Positions 8,601-15,486 of a stretch of 64,000 nucleotides of DNA are shown piece by piece. Source of the stretch: Gaiellasilicea sp963850995 (lineage in GTDB: Bacteria; Actinomycetota; Thermoleophilia; Gaiellales; Gaiellaceae); assembly GCA_963850995.1 (NCBI GenBank), contig CAWKNQ010000026.1, positions 100,918-164,917 on the forward strand. Direction: 5' to 3'. Positions within the stretch are counted from its first letter, which is position 1, and every line of letters starts with the position of its first letter. The position numbers and the translations under genes were made by a program. The notes below the pieces were generated by a model. That model was given only the letters and a program-made list of their open reading frames with translations. It ran no database searches and had not been told where the DNA came from.

Positions 8601-9575
8601 TTAGCCGAGGAGGCGCACTTCCTCTTTTCGCTCGCGCGCGAAGAAGTGGATGCTCTCGGCGAAACGAACCCAGTTGCAGCGCATGCACATCACGAGCGAG
8701 TGCGTGCGGGCGCTGTCGGTGAGGAAGCGGACGCCGCGCAGGAGGTCGCCGTTGGAGACGCCGGTGGCGACCACGATCACGTCCCCGGAGGCAAGGTCGT
8801 CGGACGAGAAGACGCGGTTCACGTCCTCGACGCCGTGCTCCGCGGCCGCCTCGATCTCGCCGCGCGTCGTCGGCCAGAGCTGCGCCTGCAGCTCGCCGCC
8901 GAGGCAACGCAGCGCCGCGGCGGACAGCACGGCCTGCCGCGTGCCGCCGATGCCAACGGCGAGATGATCGTTCGTGCCGCGGATCGCAGCCGAGATCGAC
9001 GCGGTCACGTCGCCGTCCTGGATCAGCTTGATCCGGGCGCCGGCGGCGCGGATCTCCTCGATCAGGTCGTGATGACGCGGCCGGTCGAGCACGAGCGCGG
9101 TGATGTCGTTCGCGTTGCGACCGAACGCCTCGGCGATCGCGGTGACGTTCTCGCCGACCGGCCGCGTGAGGTCGATCCGGCCCAGGGCCCGCGGGCCGAC
9201 GGCCATCCGACGCATGTACATGTCCGGCAGGCGTAGCAGCGATCCGGGCGGCGCCGCGGCGAGCATCGCCATCGCGCCCGTGCCGCCGCGCGCGACCACG
9301 CCGCGCCCCTCGAGCGGGTCGAGCGCGAGGTCGAACTCATCGCCGCCGGCGCCCACCTCCGCGCCGACCGGTAGCACGCCGTCCTCCCTCGAGCCGATCA
9401 CAACCGAGGCCGAGATGGGAAGCTCGGCGAGCCCTGCGAGCATCGCGCCCTCAGCCGCCTCTTCGGCCGCATCCTGGTCGTCCCGCCCCAGCCACCGAGC
9501 CGCCGCGAGCGCCGCCCACTCGGTTGCGCGCGCGAAGAGCGCGCACGGGCAGGTCGAAGCGGGTCCCTCGGTCAC
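8601..9575 (-). CDS. glpX: GlpX-type (class II) fructose-1,6-bisphosphatase family protein, divergent
   Basis: A 324-residue member of the lithium-sensitive phosphatase superfamily. The metal-binding DPLEG motif (LALDPLEGRG), the GTGAMAM loop, LPDMYMRRMAVGP and the C-terminal RGVRFLTDSARTHSLVM region match GlpX. The segment that in E. coli GlpX reads GEGEIDEAPM (recalled, not searched) is here GSREDGVLPV, so acidic metal ligands appear altered. The start is GTG 9575, overlapping the preceding 2-phosphoglycerate kinase stop (GTGA). Fructose-1,6-bisphosphate hydrolysis is the default prediction, but the altered loop and the cDPG context leave open a different phosphate ester as substrate. Confidence 0.82.
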   Translation of the reverse strand: MTEGPASTCPCALFARATEWAALAAARWLGRDDQDAAEEAAEGAMLAGLAELPISASVVIGSREDGVLPVGAEVGAGGDEFDLALDPLEGRGVVARGGTGAMAMLAAAPPGSLLRLPDMYMRRMAVGPRALGRIDLTRPVGENVTAIAEAFGRNANDITALVLDRPRHHDLIEEIRAAGARIKLIQDGDVTASISAAIRGTNDHLAVGIGGTRQAVLSAAALRCLGGELQAQLWPTTRGEIEAAAEHGVEDVNRVFSSDDLASGDVIVVATGVSNGDLLRGVRFLTDSARTHSLVMCMRCNWVRFAESIHFFARERKEEVRLLG

Positions 9576-10489
9576 CGCGTCGCCTGCGCGACTCGCTCGG
9601 CGCGGGCGAGCACGAGCTCCATCACGGCCGCGATCGCGTCCCGCTGCGACTCGTTCTCGATCACAGGGACGTCGTAGCGGGCGGCGCGGTCGAGCACGTA
9701 TTCCTGGATCATCCTGATCTCGGGCAGGCCGGACATGTAGCGGTCGACCGGACGGATGCCGTCGGAGGAGTGGTCGCGCGCCCAGAAGTGCGTCCGGTGC
9801 AGCTCCTCGTCGTGGATCGCGAGCACGCACTGGACGACGAGCGCGTCGCGAAGCTCGGTCGACAGCATCCCGGGGACGAGATGGATGCCCTCGAGCACCA
9901 TCGACCAGCCCTCGTCGAGCGCCCGCTGGAGCGCGGCCTCGACGCCCGTGAGCACGTTCCGCGTCTGGTCGAGGAAGCCGAGCAGCGCAGCGTCGCCGGA
10001 CTCCTCCTCCTCGGCCTTCGTCAGCCCGAGACCTGCCTCGAAGCTCGAGTAGTGGATCGAGGGCATGAACTCCTTCGCGAAGAAGGCCCGCATCGTCTGG
10101 CGGACGAAGTCCGTCGACGTGACGCGGGTGATCCCGAGCCGGTACGCGACCTCGGTTGCGACCGTCGACTTGCCCGTGCCCGTGCCGCCCCCGACGAGCA
10201 GGATCACCGGCAGGTCGAGGTCCTGGAGGTCACGGAAGCGGCGCAGCTGCCGCACCGCACGCCCGCCGCGCTCCTCGCCGAGCAGGTCGACCGCCAGCTC
10301 CGCCAGCCGGTCGAGGTCGACCGACACCTCGCCGCGCTGCGTCAGGTCGGCCTCGGTGCGCCGTGCCAGCTCGTACGCGCTCTCCTCCGGGACGCCGACC
10401 GCGGTCAACGCACGCGCCATCAAGCCCTTTGAGTAGGGGGTGTCCGGCCCACCGAGGAAGTGCCGCTCGCCCTTTCTCTGTTCACTCAC
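9572..10489 (-). CDS. 2-phosphoglycerate kinase
   Basis: A 305-residue protein with an N-terminal ATP-cone-like domain (YSKGLMARALTAVGVPEE..) and a P-loop kinase domain (VGGGTGTGKSTVATEVA), followed by TSTDFVRQTMRAF and an extended C-terminal part matching archaeal 2-phosphoglycerate kinases. That enzyme phosphorylates 2-phosphoglycerate to 2,3-diphosphoglycerate with ATP. The gene is coupled on both sides by GTGA overlaps: to the cDPG synthetase gene upstream (10486-10489) and to the GlpX-type gene downstream (9572-9575). Adjacency to the cyclising enzyme strongly supports the assignment. The kinase fold is certain; the exact substrate is inferred from family and context. Confidence 0.87.
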   Translation of the reverse strand: MSEQRKGERHFLGGPDTPYSKGLMARALTAVGVPEESAYELARRTEADLTQRGEVSVDLDRLAELAVDLLGEERGGRAVRQLRRFRDLQDLDLPVILLVGGGTGTGKSTVATEVAYRLGITRVTSTDFVRQTMRAFFAKEFMPSIHYSSFEAGLGLTKAEEEESGDAALLGFLDQTRNVLTGVEAALQRALDEGWSMVLEGIHLVPGMLSTELRDALVVQCVLAIHDEELHRTHFWARDHSSDGIRPVDRYMSGLPEIRMIQEYVLDRAARYDVPVIENESQRDAIAAVMELVLARAERVAQATR

Positions 10490-11724
10490 GCAGCCACCTC
10501 CTCGGCGAGGCGCAGCAGCTCGGCGTCGAGGTCGTCGTCGCCCACGGGAATGACGTCGCTGCCCGCGAGGATCACGTCGAGCCCGCGCTCGCTCGCCGCT
10601 TCCGCGACGACGTCGATCGCCGCCGCCTTCAGCTCGATCAGGAACACCTCGGCCTCGACCCGCTCGAGCTCGTCGCGCAGCGTCGGCCGGTCGGAGAGGC
10701 TGCCCGAGACGTGGACGACATCGGCGCCGTGCTCGTCGCGCAGGTGAGCGGCGAGGAGGCCGTGAGCGGGCTCCGGGGCGGTCGAGAAGAAGGCGACGGT
10801 GCGGCCGGTCACGGGCTCGACCGGACGCGGGCGCAGGATCGTCGCGACGACGCGGGGAGCAAGCTCGGCCGCCCGCTCGCGCAGCTCCTCCCAGCCGGAG
10901 CCCTCCTCGGCCATCGTCAGGACGACGAGGTCGGAGATCCGGTGGCGGTAGTCGTTCAGATACCCAGTGACCACGGCGGGATCCATCGTGCTGTTGACGA
11001 CGAGGATCCGCCGATCGGTCTCGACGGGCGGGATGGCGGCGCCGCTGCCGTCGAAGAGGACGAGGTCCGGCTCGAGCTCGACGGCGAGCCGGGCGCCCTG
11101 GTGCACGTTCGAGAGGGAGACCGAGCCGGCCAGCCCTCCCCCGCAACGGCGGCAGCCCACCGTCTCGACGCCGGCGAGGGCGGCTGTCTCGAGGTAGTCG
11201 GAGGCCGCGTGCCTTCCGGAGCGCGAGAGCTCGAGCAGAGCCTCGAGGTCCGGCGCCACGGAGGCCACCTCCGGCTCGGGCGGTCCTCCACGCCCCATCG
11301 CGACCGCGACGACCTTCCGGTCACGCGCGTAGAGCCGCGCTGCGTGCGCCGTGATCGCGGTCTTCCCCACTCGCTTACCCGTGCCGACGATCCCGATCGA
11401 CGGGAGCGGAAAGGGCTCGAGCTCGGGCGGGTCGAAGCGGAAGTCGGCGCCGACATAGGGCAGCCCGGCTGCGAGGACGCGGCTCGCAAAGCGGAAGCGC
11501 TCCTTCGGGCCGAGGACGGGCTCGTCGGAGAGGTCGACGACGAGCTCGGGGCGGTGCTCGGAGAGCGCTCGGTCGAGGTCGGTCGCGACGGCGACGCCGT
11601 AGTCCGAGTCCTCGCGCAGCTTCTCGGTCCCGCCGACGACGTGCGCGGCGACGAACTCGTACGGCAGCTCCTCGAGCGCCGCGCGCACCACCGGCGCGTA
11701 GTGCTCTCCGTCAATCAACGCCAA
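10486..11724 (-). CDS. cpgS: Cyclic 2,3-diphosphoglycerate synthetase
   Basis: A 412-residue protein with the family N-terminus LIDGEHYAPV, a GGTEKLRE segment, and a P-loop GIVGTGKRVGKTAIT followed by VAVAMGRGGPPEPEV, the arrangement of archaeal cyclic 2,3-diphosphoglycerate synthetase. The enzyme forms the intramolecular phosphoanhydride of 2,3-diphosphoglycerate at the expense of ATP. In methanogens cDPG accumulates as an osmolyte, protein protectant and phosphoryl store. The start is TTG 11724 (a second TTG lies two codons later); no ATG or GTG exists after the in-frame stop. It follows the metallophosphoesterase stop by six bases and overlaps the kinase start. The family call is from memory of the archaeal sequences. 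Confidence 0.85.
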   Translation of the reverse strand: MALIDGEHYAPVVRAALEELPYEFVAAHVVGGTEKLREDSDYGVAVATDLDRALSEHRPELVVDLSDEPVLGPKERFRFASRVLAAGLPYVGADFRFDPPELEPFPLPSIGIVGTGKRVGKTAITAHAARLYARDRKVVAVAMGRGGPPEPEVASVAPDLEALLELSRSGRHAASDYLETAALAGVETVGCRRCGGGLAGSVSLSNVHQGARLAVELEPDLVLFDGSGAAIPPVETDRRILVVNSTMDPAVVTGYLNDYRHRISDLVVLTMAEEGSGWEELRERAAELAPRVVATILRPRPVEPVTGRTVAFFSTAPEPAHGLLAAHLRDEHGADVVHVSGSLSDRPTLRDELERVEAEVFLIELKAAAIDVVAEAASERGLDVILAGSDVIPVGDDDLDAELLRLAEEVAA

Positions 11725-11730
11725 GGCTCG

Positions 11731-12543
11731 TCACGAGCGCGTCGTCACCTCGTCCTCGATCCGGCCCGTGTACTTCTCGTACTCGAACGTGTCGAGCGAG
11801 AACTGGATGATCCGCTCCTGGCCATGGAACGGGTGCTTGCGCCAGACCGCGACATGGCTGCCCGAGACCTCGACGACGTTGTAACAGGGGCGTGTGTTGC
11901 CGCGCAGCCGCAGCGAGGAGACCGTGCCGGTGTTGACGACGAAGAGGTCCTCGAGCTTCCAGGCGTAGGGCACGTGCTTGTGCCCCGAGAGGACGAGGTG
12001 CACGCCCGAGCGCTGGAGGCACTCGATCGTGTCGCCGGCGTCGTAGATCACGTTGCGCTCGCGCCCGGTGCCCGGCACCGGCAAGAGGTGGTGATGGCAG
12101 ACGAAGACGCGCAGCCGGCTCTCCTCCAGCGCGAACTGCTCCTCGATCCAGCGGTAGCGGCCGCGGCCGATCTGGCCGTGGTCGAGGTCGGGCTCGGTCG
12201 AGTCGACCGCCACGACCGTCGTCTCGCCGACGCGGACGACGGAGTTGCGGTCGCCGAACAGCTGCTCGAAATGGACGTAGCCGACGTTGCGCGAGTCGTG
12301 GTTGCCGGGAATCACGACCATCGCCTCGCACTCGACCTTGTCGAGGTAGCGTCGCGCCTCTTCGTACTCGTGCTTGAAGCCGAACGTCGTCAGGTCGCCG
12401 GAGCAGACGACGATGTCCGGCTTCAGGTCGTTGATCTCTGCGATCGCCCGCTCGAGCAGCCCGGGGACGAAGTACTGGCCACCGCAGTGGAGGTCGGACA
12501 GGTGCGCAATCGTGAACGTCGTTGCGCCGGGCGGCTCGGACAT
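11731..12543 (-). CDS. Calcineurin-like metallophosphoesterase (CpdA/class III type)
   Basis: A 270-residue enzyme with all five metallophosphoesterase blocks: LSDLHCGG, VVCSGDLTTFG, VIPGNHDSRN, FVCHHHLLPVPG and LSGHKHVPY, which bind two metal ions. Family members hydrolyse cyclic nucleotides or other phosphodiesters. It is the first gene of the minus-strand operon ending at 8292, with only six bases to the cDPG synthetase gene, so it may act on a cyclic or diphosphate metabolite of that pathway, perhaps cDPG itself; this is inference. The ATG at 12543 is divergent from the nuclease-like gene, 44 bases away. Confidence 0.87.
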   Translation of the reverse strand: MSEPPGATTFTIAHLSDLHCGGQYFVPGLLERAIAEINDLKPDIVVCSGDLTTFGFKHEYEEARRYLDKVECEAMVVIPGNHDSRNVGYVHFEQLFGDRNSVVRVGETTVVAVDSTEPDLDHGQIGRGRYRWIEEQFALEESRLRVFVCHHHLLPVPGTGRERNVIYDAGDTIECLQRSGVHLVLSGHKHVPYAWKLEDLFVVNTGTVSSLRLRGNTRPCYNVVEVSGSHVAVWRKHPFHGQERIIQFSLDTFEYEKYTGRIEDEVTTRS

Positions 12544-12587
12544 GCGGAAAGCATAGGTCGTCCGAAGGGGTCGCTACTTTGAGGCTC

Positions 12588-12956
12588 GTGCCCCGGCCCG
12601 AGCCAGCGTTCCGCGCCTACACAGGCACGGAACCGCCGAAATTCGTCAACGAGGTCGAGCTCGAGTGCGCGAAGATGCTCGACTTCTACGGCGTTCCCTG
12701 GGCGTACGAGCCGCGGACGTTCGTGCTCGAGCGGGACGCCCAGGGCCGGGTCACGAGCGCGTTCACGCCCGACTTCTACCTCCCGGAGCAGGACCTGTAC
12801 GTCGAGGTGACCGTGATGCGGCAGTCGCTCGTGACACGGAAGAACCGCAAGCTGCGCGAAGTCCGACGGCTCTATCCGGAGGTCAACGTCAAGCTCTTCT
12901 ACCGGCGCGACATCGAGCGCCTCGCCCAGCGATTACGCCTCCGCCTCGCCAGCTAG
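12588..12956 (+). CDS. PD-(D/E)XK nuclease-like small protein
   Basis: A 122-residue protein with the core of a Vsr/DUF559-like endonuclease fold: VELECAKMLDFYGVPW (first helix with Glu), EPRTFVLE, then FTPDFYLPEQDLYVEV. In a canonical enzyme the last strand would carry ExK; here it reads EVT, and basic residues follow seven or more positions later (RKNRKLREVRR). The catalytic Lys may therefore be displaced or lost. I start at GTG 12588, just before the conserved region. It overlaps or abuts the hpt reading frame, which continues from inside its 3' end. A DNA-processing role is plausible but unproven. Confidence 0.7.
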   Translation: MPRPEPAFRAYTGTEPPKFVNEVELECAKMLDFYGVPWAYEPRTFVLERDAQGRVTSAFTPDFYLPEQDLYVEVTVMRQSLVTRKNRKLREVRRLYPEVNVKLFYRRDIERLAQRLRLRLAS

Positions 12957-12985
12957 CCGCCCAGCTCGCCGCGGACGGGCACCCG

Positions 12986-13546
12986 ATCGGGGAGGTCTAC
13001 CTGTCCCGGGAGGAGATCGCCCGACGCGTCGCCGAGCTCGGCGCGGAGCTCGCAGACGCCTATGCGGGGCTCGAGCCGCTCCTGGTGGCGCCGCTCAAGT
13101 CGAGCGCCGTCTTCCTCACCGACCTCTCGCGCGCGCTGCCGATCCCGCACGGTCTCGACTTCCTCGAGCTGGCCGCGTACGCGAGCGGCGGTTCGGGTGC
13201 GGTCAAGCTGCTGAAGGACCTCGACACGCCGATCGTCGGCCGGCACGTGCTCGTCGTCGAGGACGTGGTCGACACCGGCCTGACCCTGAACTTCCTCGCG
13301 CGGACGCTGTCGCTGCGTGAGCCGGCCGGCCTCGCCGCCGTCACCCTGCTCGACCGCCCATACCGCCGCCTCGTCGACGACGTGCCGCTCGGTTACGTGG
13401 GCTTCACCGTTCCGGACGAGCTCTTCGCGGGCTACGGGCTCGGCCTGGACGAGCGCTGGCGGGCGCTGCCCGACCTGCACGTGGTCACCGTCGAGGAGCT
13501 GCCCGGCCGTCTGACCGGCGACGGCTACCGCCGCGACGCCGCCTAG
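12986..13546 (+). CDS. hpt: Hypoxanthine phosphoribosyltransferase, start uncertain
   Basis: Purine salvage enzyme converting hypoxanthine or guanine plus PRPP to IMP or GMP. The PRPP-binding motif LVVEDVVDTGLTLNFL and the C-terminal YVGFTVPDELFAGYGLG segment are diagnostic. Homologues normally start just before GEVYLSREEIARRV. In this frame there is no ATG, GTG or TTG between 12668 and that point; available options are ATC 12986, ATT 12932 or CTG 13001, or a long N-terminal extension from GTG 12665 lying inside the upstream gene. A base-call error at the junction is also possible. The stop codon lies within the inverted repeat that follows. Confidence 0.8.
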   Translation: MGEVYLSREEIARRVAELGAELADAYAGLEPLLVAPLKSSAVFLTDLSRALPIPHGLDFLELAAYASGGSGAVKLLKDLDTPIVGRHVLVVEDVVDTGLTLNFLARTLSLREPAGLAAVTLLDRPYRRLVDDVPLGYVGFTVPDELFAGYGLGLDERWRALPDLHVVTVEELPGRLTGDGYRRDAA

Positions 13547-13711
13547 ATGGTTGATCGGTAATTGGCGTGCTCGCGGGGGCGATCCAGACCAAGCTGGGGG
13601 CCGCACTCGGCCGCAGCCAAGGCTGGTTGCCTTGGCAAGGTCGAGGGTGGCTCCCGGCGCCGTGTCTGGGTCGTCATCCGCGAGTGCGGTAATTGCCGAT
13701 CAATCATCTAG
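13543..13711. repeat. About 170-bp extended dyad between convergent hpt and M23 genes
   Basis: The outer arms 13543-13563 and 13691-13711 match as an inverted repeat at 19 of 21 positions, and each arm contains the stop codon of the gene it abuts. Inside is a perfect 8-bp stem (13616-13623 with 13629-13636, loop TGGTT), with further partial pairing between them. Size and position at gene ends match the two related elements at 17908 and 43026, although the core sequence here is only weakly similar. Likely a transcript-end structure or a small mobile palindromic element. Confidence 0.65.
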
Positions 13712-14901
13712 AGGTAGCCGAGCGGGTCGGTCGGCGACCCGTTGATGCGCACCTCGAAGTGCACGTGCGGGCCGGTGGAGTTGCCCGTGTTCCCGGAGTA
13801 GGCGATCAGCTGGCCCTGCGCGACCGACTGGCCGACGCCGGCCGCGACGATCGTGTTGTGGCCGTACGCCGTGGCGACCCCGTTCCCGTGGTCGACGACG
13901 ACGAGGTTCCCGTATCCGCCCATCCAGCCGGCGACGATCACGGTCCCCGCGGCCGACGCGACGACGGGTGTGCCGTTCGGGACGGCCAGGTCGATCCCCT
14001 CGTGCATCCGGCCCCAACGCCAGCCGAAGCCGCTCGTCAGGACGCCGTGCACAGGCCAGACGAAGCCCGCGGCGGAGGCGGCGCCGGTCGGCGCGGGCAC
14101 GACGGAAGCGCTCTGCGCGGCGCGAATCCGCGCACTGAGCGCAGAGCTCTGCGCCTGCAGCTCGCGCATGTGCGCGAGCGCCTCCGACTTGTCCTCCCGC
14201 ACGGTGGCGAGCGTCGCCTGCTTGTCGCGCCGCGCCGTCGCAAGCTCGCGCTGGCTCCAGGCGAGCCGGTCGCGGACGGCGCGCTGCTCGGCCGTCCGTG
14301 CAGCAACCGTGCGGGTCGTCTCGGCGACCTGCCTGCGCGTCCGCCTCGTCGAGTTGCGCGTCTCCTGCATGTTCAGCTTCGCCGATGCGACCTCCCCCGC
14401 GATCCGATCGTCCTGACGGCCGATCTCGTTCAGGAACTCGAGCTGGTCGAGCATCTCCGAGAAGCTCGACGAGTCGAGGACGACGTTCAGCGTCGAGGTC
14501 CGCTCGGTGGTGTAGATCTCGACGACACGTTTGCTCAGCCGCGCGATCGCGCCCTTGTGCTGATGCTGGAGGAAGATCAGCTTGCGGGTCTGGAGCGCGT
14601 AGAGCTGGTTGAGCCGGTCGAGCTTGCGTTGGTGGAGGTCGAGGACGACCTCGAGCTGGTCGAGCCGAGCCGACGCGATGTCGACGTCGTCCTGAAGCGC
14701 GTGGATCTTCGCCGACACGGTCTCGATCTGCGAGGTGAGCACTCCCTCGCGCTCACGCGCGGCCTCGATCTTCCCCTCGAGGACGTCGATGCGGGCATCG
14801 AGAATCTCTTTCCGATCCGAGAAGCTCTCCTGGCCGAAGGCAGGGCCGACGACGAGGAGGAGGCAGGCCAGCAGGAGGCCGATTGCGATGCGGAAGCGCA
14901 T
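13708..14901 (-). CDS. Secreted M23 (LytM-type) peptidoglycan endopeptidase with coiled-coil N-terminus
   Basis: A 397-residue exported protein: a signal peptide (first 23 residues, ending AFG), a long coiled coil (about 25-250) like EnvC/PcsB-type hydrolase regulators, then a C-terminal M23 domain (about 285-395). The zinc ligands are visible in MHEGIDLAVPNG and GPHVHFEVRING, and SGFGWRWGRMHEG is the typical entry. The coiled coil suggests control by a membrane partner such as FtsEX. The ATG is at 14901. The stop lies inside the inverted-repeat arm shared with hpt, and the upstream 80 bases separate it from the ccm operon. Confidence 0.9.
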   Translation of the reverse strand: MRFRIAIGLLLACLLLVVGPAFGQESFSDRKEILDARIDVLEGKIEAAREREGVLTSQIETVSAKIHALQDDVDIASARLDQLEVVLDLHQRKLDRLNQLYALQTRKLIFLQHQHKGAIARLSKRVVEIYTTERTSTLNVVLDSSSFSEMLDQLEFLNEIGRQDDRIAGEVASAKLNMQETRNSTRRTRRQVAETTRTVAARTAEQRAVRDRLAWSQRELATARRDKQATLATVREDKSEALAHMRELQAQSSALSARIRAAQSASVVPAPTGAASAAGFVWPVHGVLTSGFGWRWGRMHEGIDLAVPNGTPVVASAAGTVIVAGWMGGYGNLVVVDHGNGVATAYGHNTIVAAGVGQSVAQGQLIAYSGNTGNSTGPHVHFEVRINGSPTDPLGYL

Positions 14902-14981
14902 TCGAGGGTAGTTTCGTCAGGGGGTCGGCCGTCCCTCTTGGACAGCGAGCGCGCACTTTAGCCGCAAATTGCGGGTTTTTG

Positions 14982-15146
14982 CTACTCGGGCTCGGGCTCA
15001 GGCACCACCACCGGCCCGGGCAGGTCGCCTTCGTCCGGGGGCGGATACGGCTCGGGCTCCGTCGGCGGCTGCGGCGGCTCGCCCTCGTCGGGCGGCGGAT
15101 ACGGCTCGGGAACGGGTTGCGGCGGCTGTGGCTCGGGCGGCTCCAT
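14982..15146 (-). CDS. 54-residue Pro/Glu-rich protein with internal tandem duplication
   Basis: A small open frame from ATG 15146 to TAG 14982, lying 10 bases after the ccmI-like stop on the same strand. The protein is almost entirely Pro, Glu, Asp, Gly, Gln and Tyr, and contains two copies of PEPYPPPDEG joined by EPPQPPT. It has no hydrophobic segment. Spacing suggests it is the last gene of the cytochrome c maturation operon. It could be an extended, acidic polyproline peptide that binds a partner, or a spurious frame in a repetitive GC-rich stretch; the clean duplication and operon fit argue for the former. Confidence 0.5.
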   Translation of the reverse strand: MEPPEPQPPQPVPEPYPPPDEGEPPQPPTEPEPYPPPDEGDLPGPVVVPEPEPE

Positions 15147-15156
15147 GCGCCGCGTC

Positions 15157-15486
15157 CTACCCCGGCCGCTCGGCCTTCACACGTCCGGAGACGCCGGCGC
15201 GCGGCTCGAGCGCACGGAGCGCGTCGGCCGCCTCGCGCCGCAGCGGGCCGACGAGAGCCCGGTAGTCCTCGTCCGAGACCTTGCCGGTGCGATGGTCGAG
15301 CTCGAGCTCCTTCAACGCCGCGAGCGCCCGGTCGCGAGCCTCGGCGAGCTCGAGCCGCCTGCGCTCCAGCTCGCCCGGCTCGTCGAGCGTGTCGCGCTCC
15401 GGCGCGGGCTCGCGGAGGTAGGGCAGGGCGACGAGCACGACGCACGCCGCCGCAAGGAGCGCGCCGAGGAGGAGCGCCACGCTCAC
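15157..15486 (-). CDS. CcmI-like cytochrome c biogenesis membrane protein
   Basis: A 109-residue protein: one N-terminal membrane helix (about residues 3-22) and a helical cytoplasmic part with LKELELDHRTGKVSDEDY, the segment shared with the N-terminal part of CcmI/CycH. TPR repeats of full-length CcmI are missing, as in other short actinobacterial forms. GTG 15486 overlaps the CcmF stop (GTGA), so the two are coupled. CcmI normally presents apocytochrome c to CcmF; this short form would mainly be a membrane-tethered partner of CcmF. Confidence 0.78.
   Translation of the reverse strand: MSVALLLGALLAAACVVLVALPYLREPAPERDTLDEPGELERRRLELAEARDRALAALKELELDHRTGKVSDEDYRALVGPLRREAADALRALEPRAGVSGRVKAERPG

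Noticed and set aside
14961..14980. Terminator at the CCGCAA-A-TTGCGG stem followed by T
   Set aside because: The T-run follows on the plus strand, but the genes on both sides are on the minus strand, so it points the wrong way.
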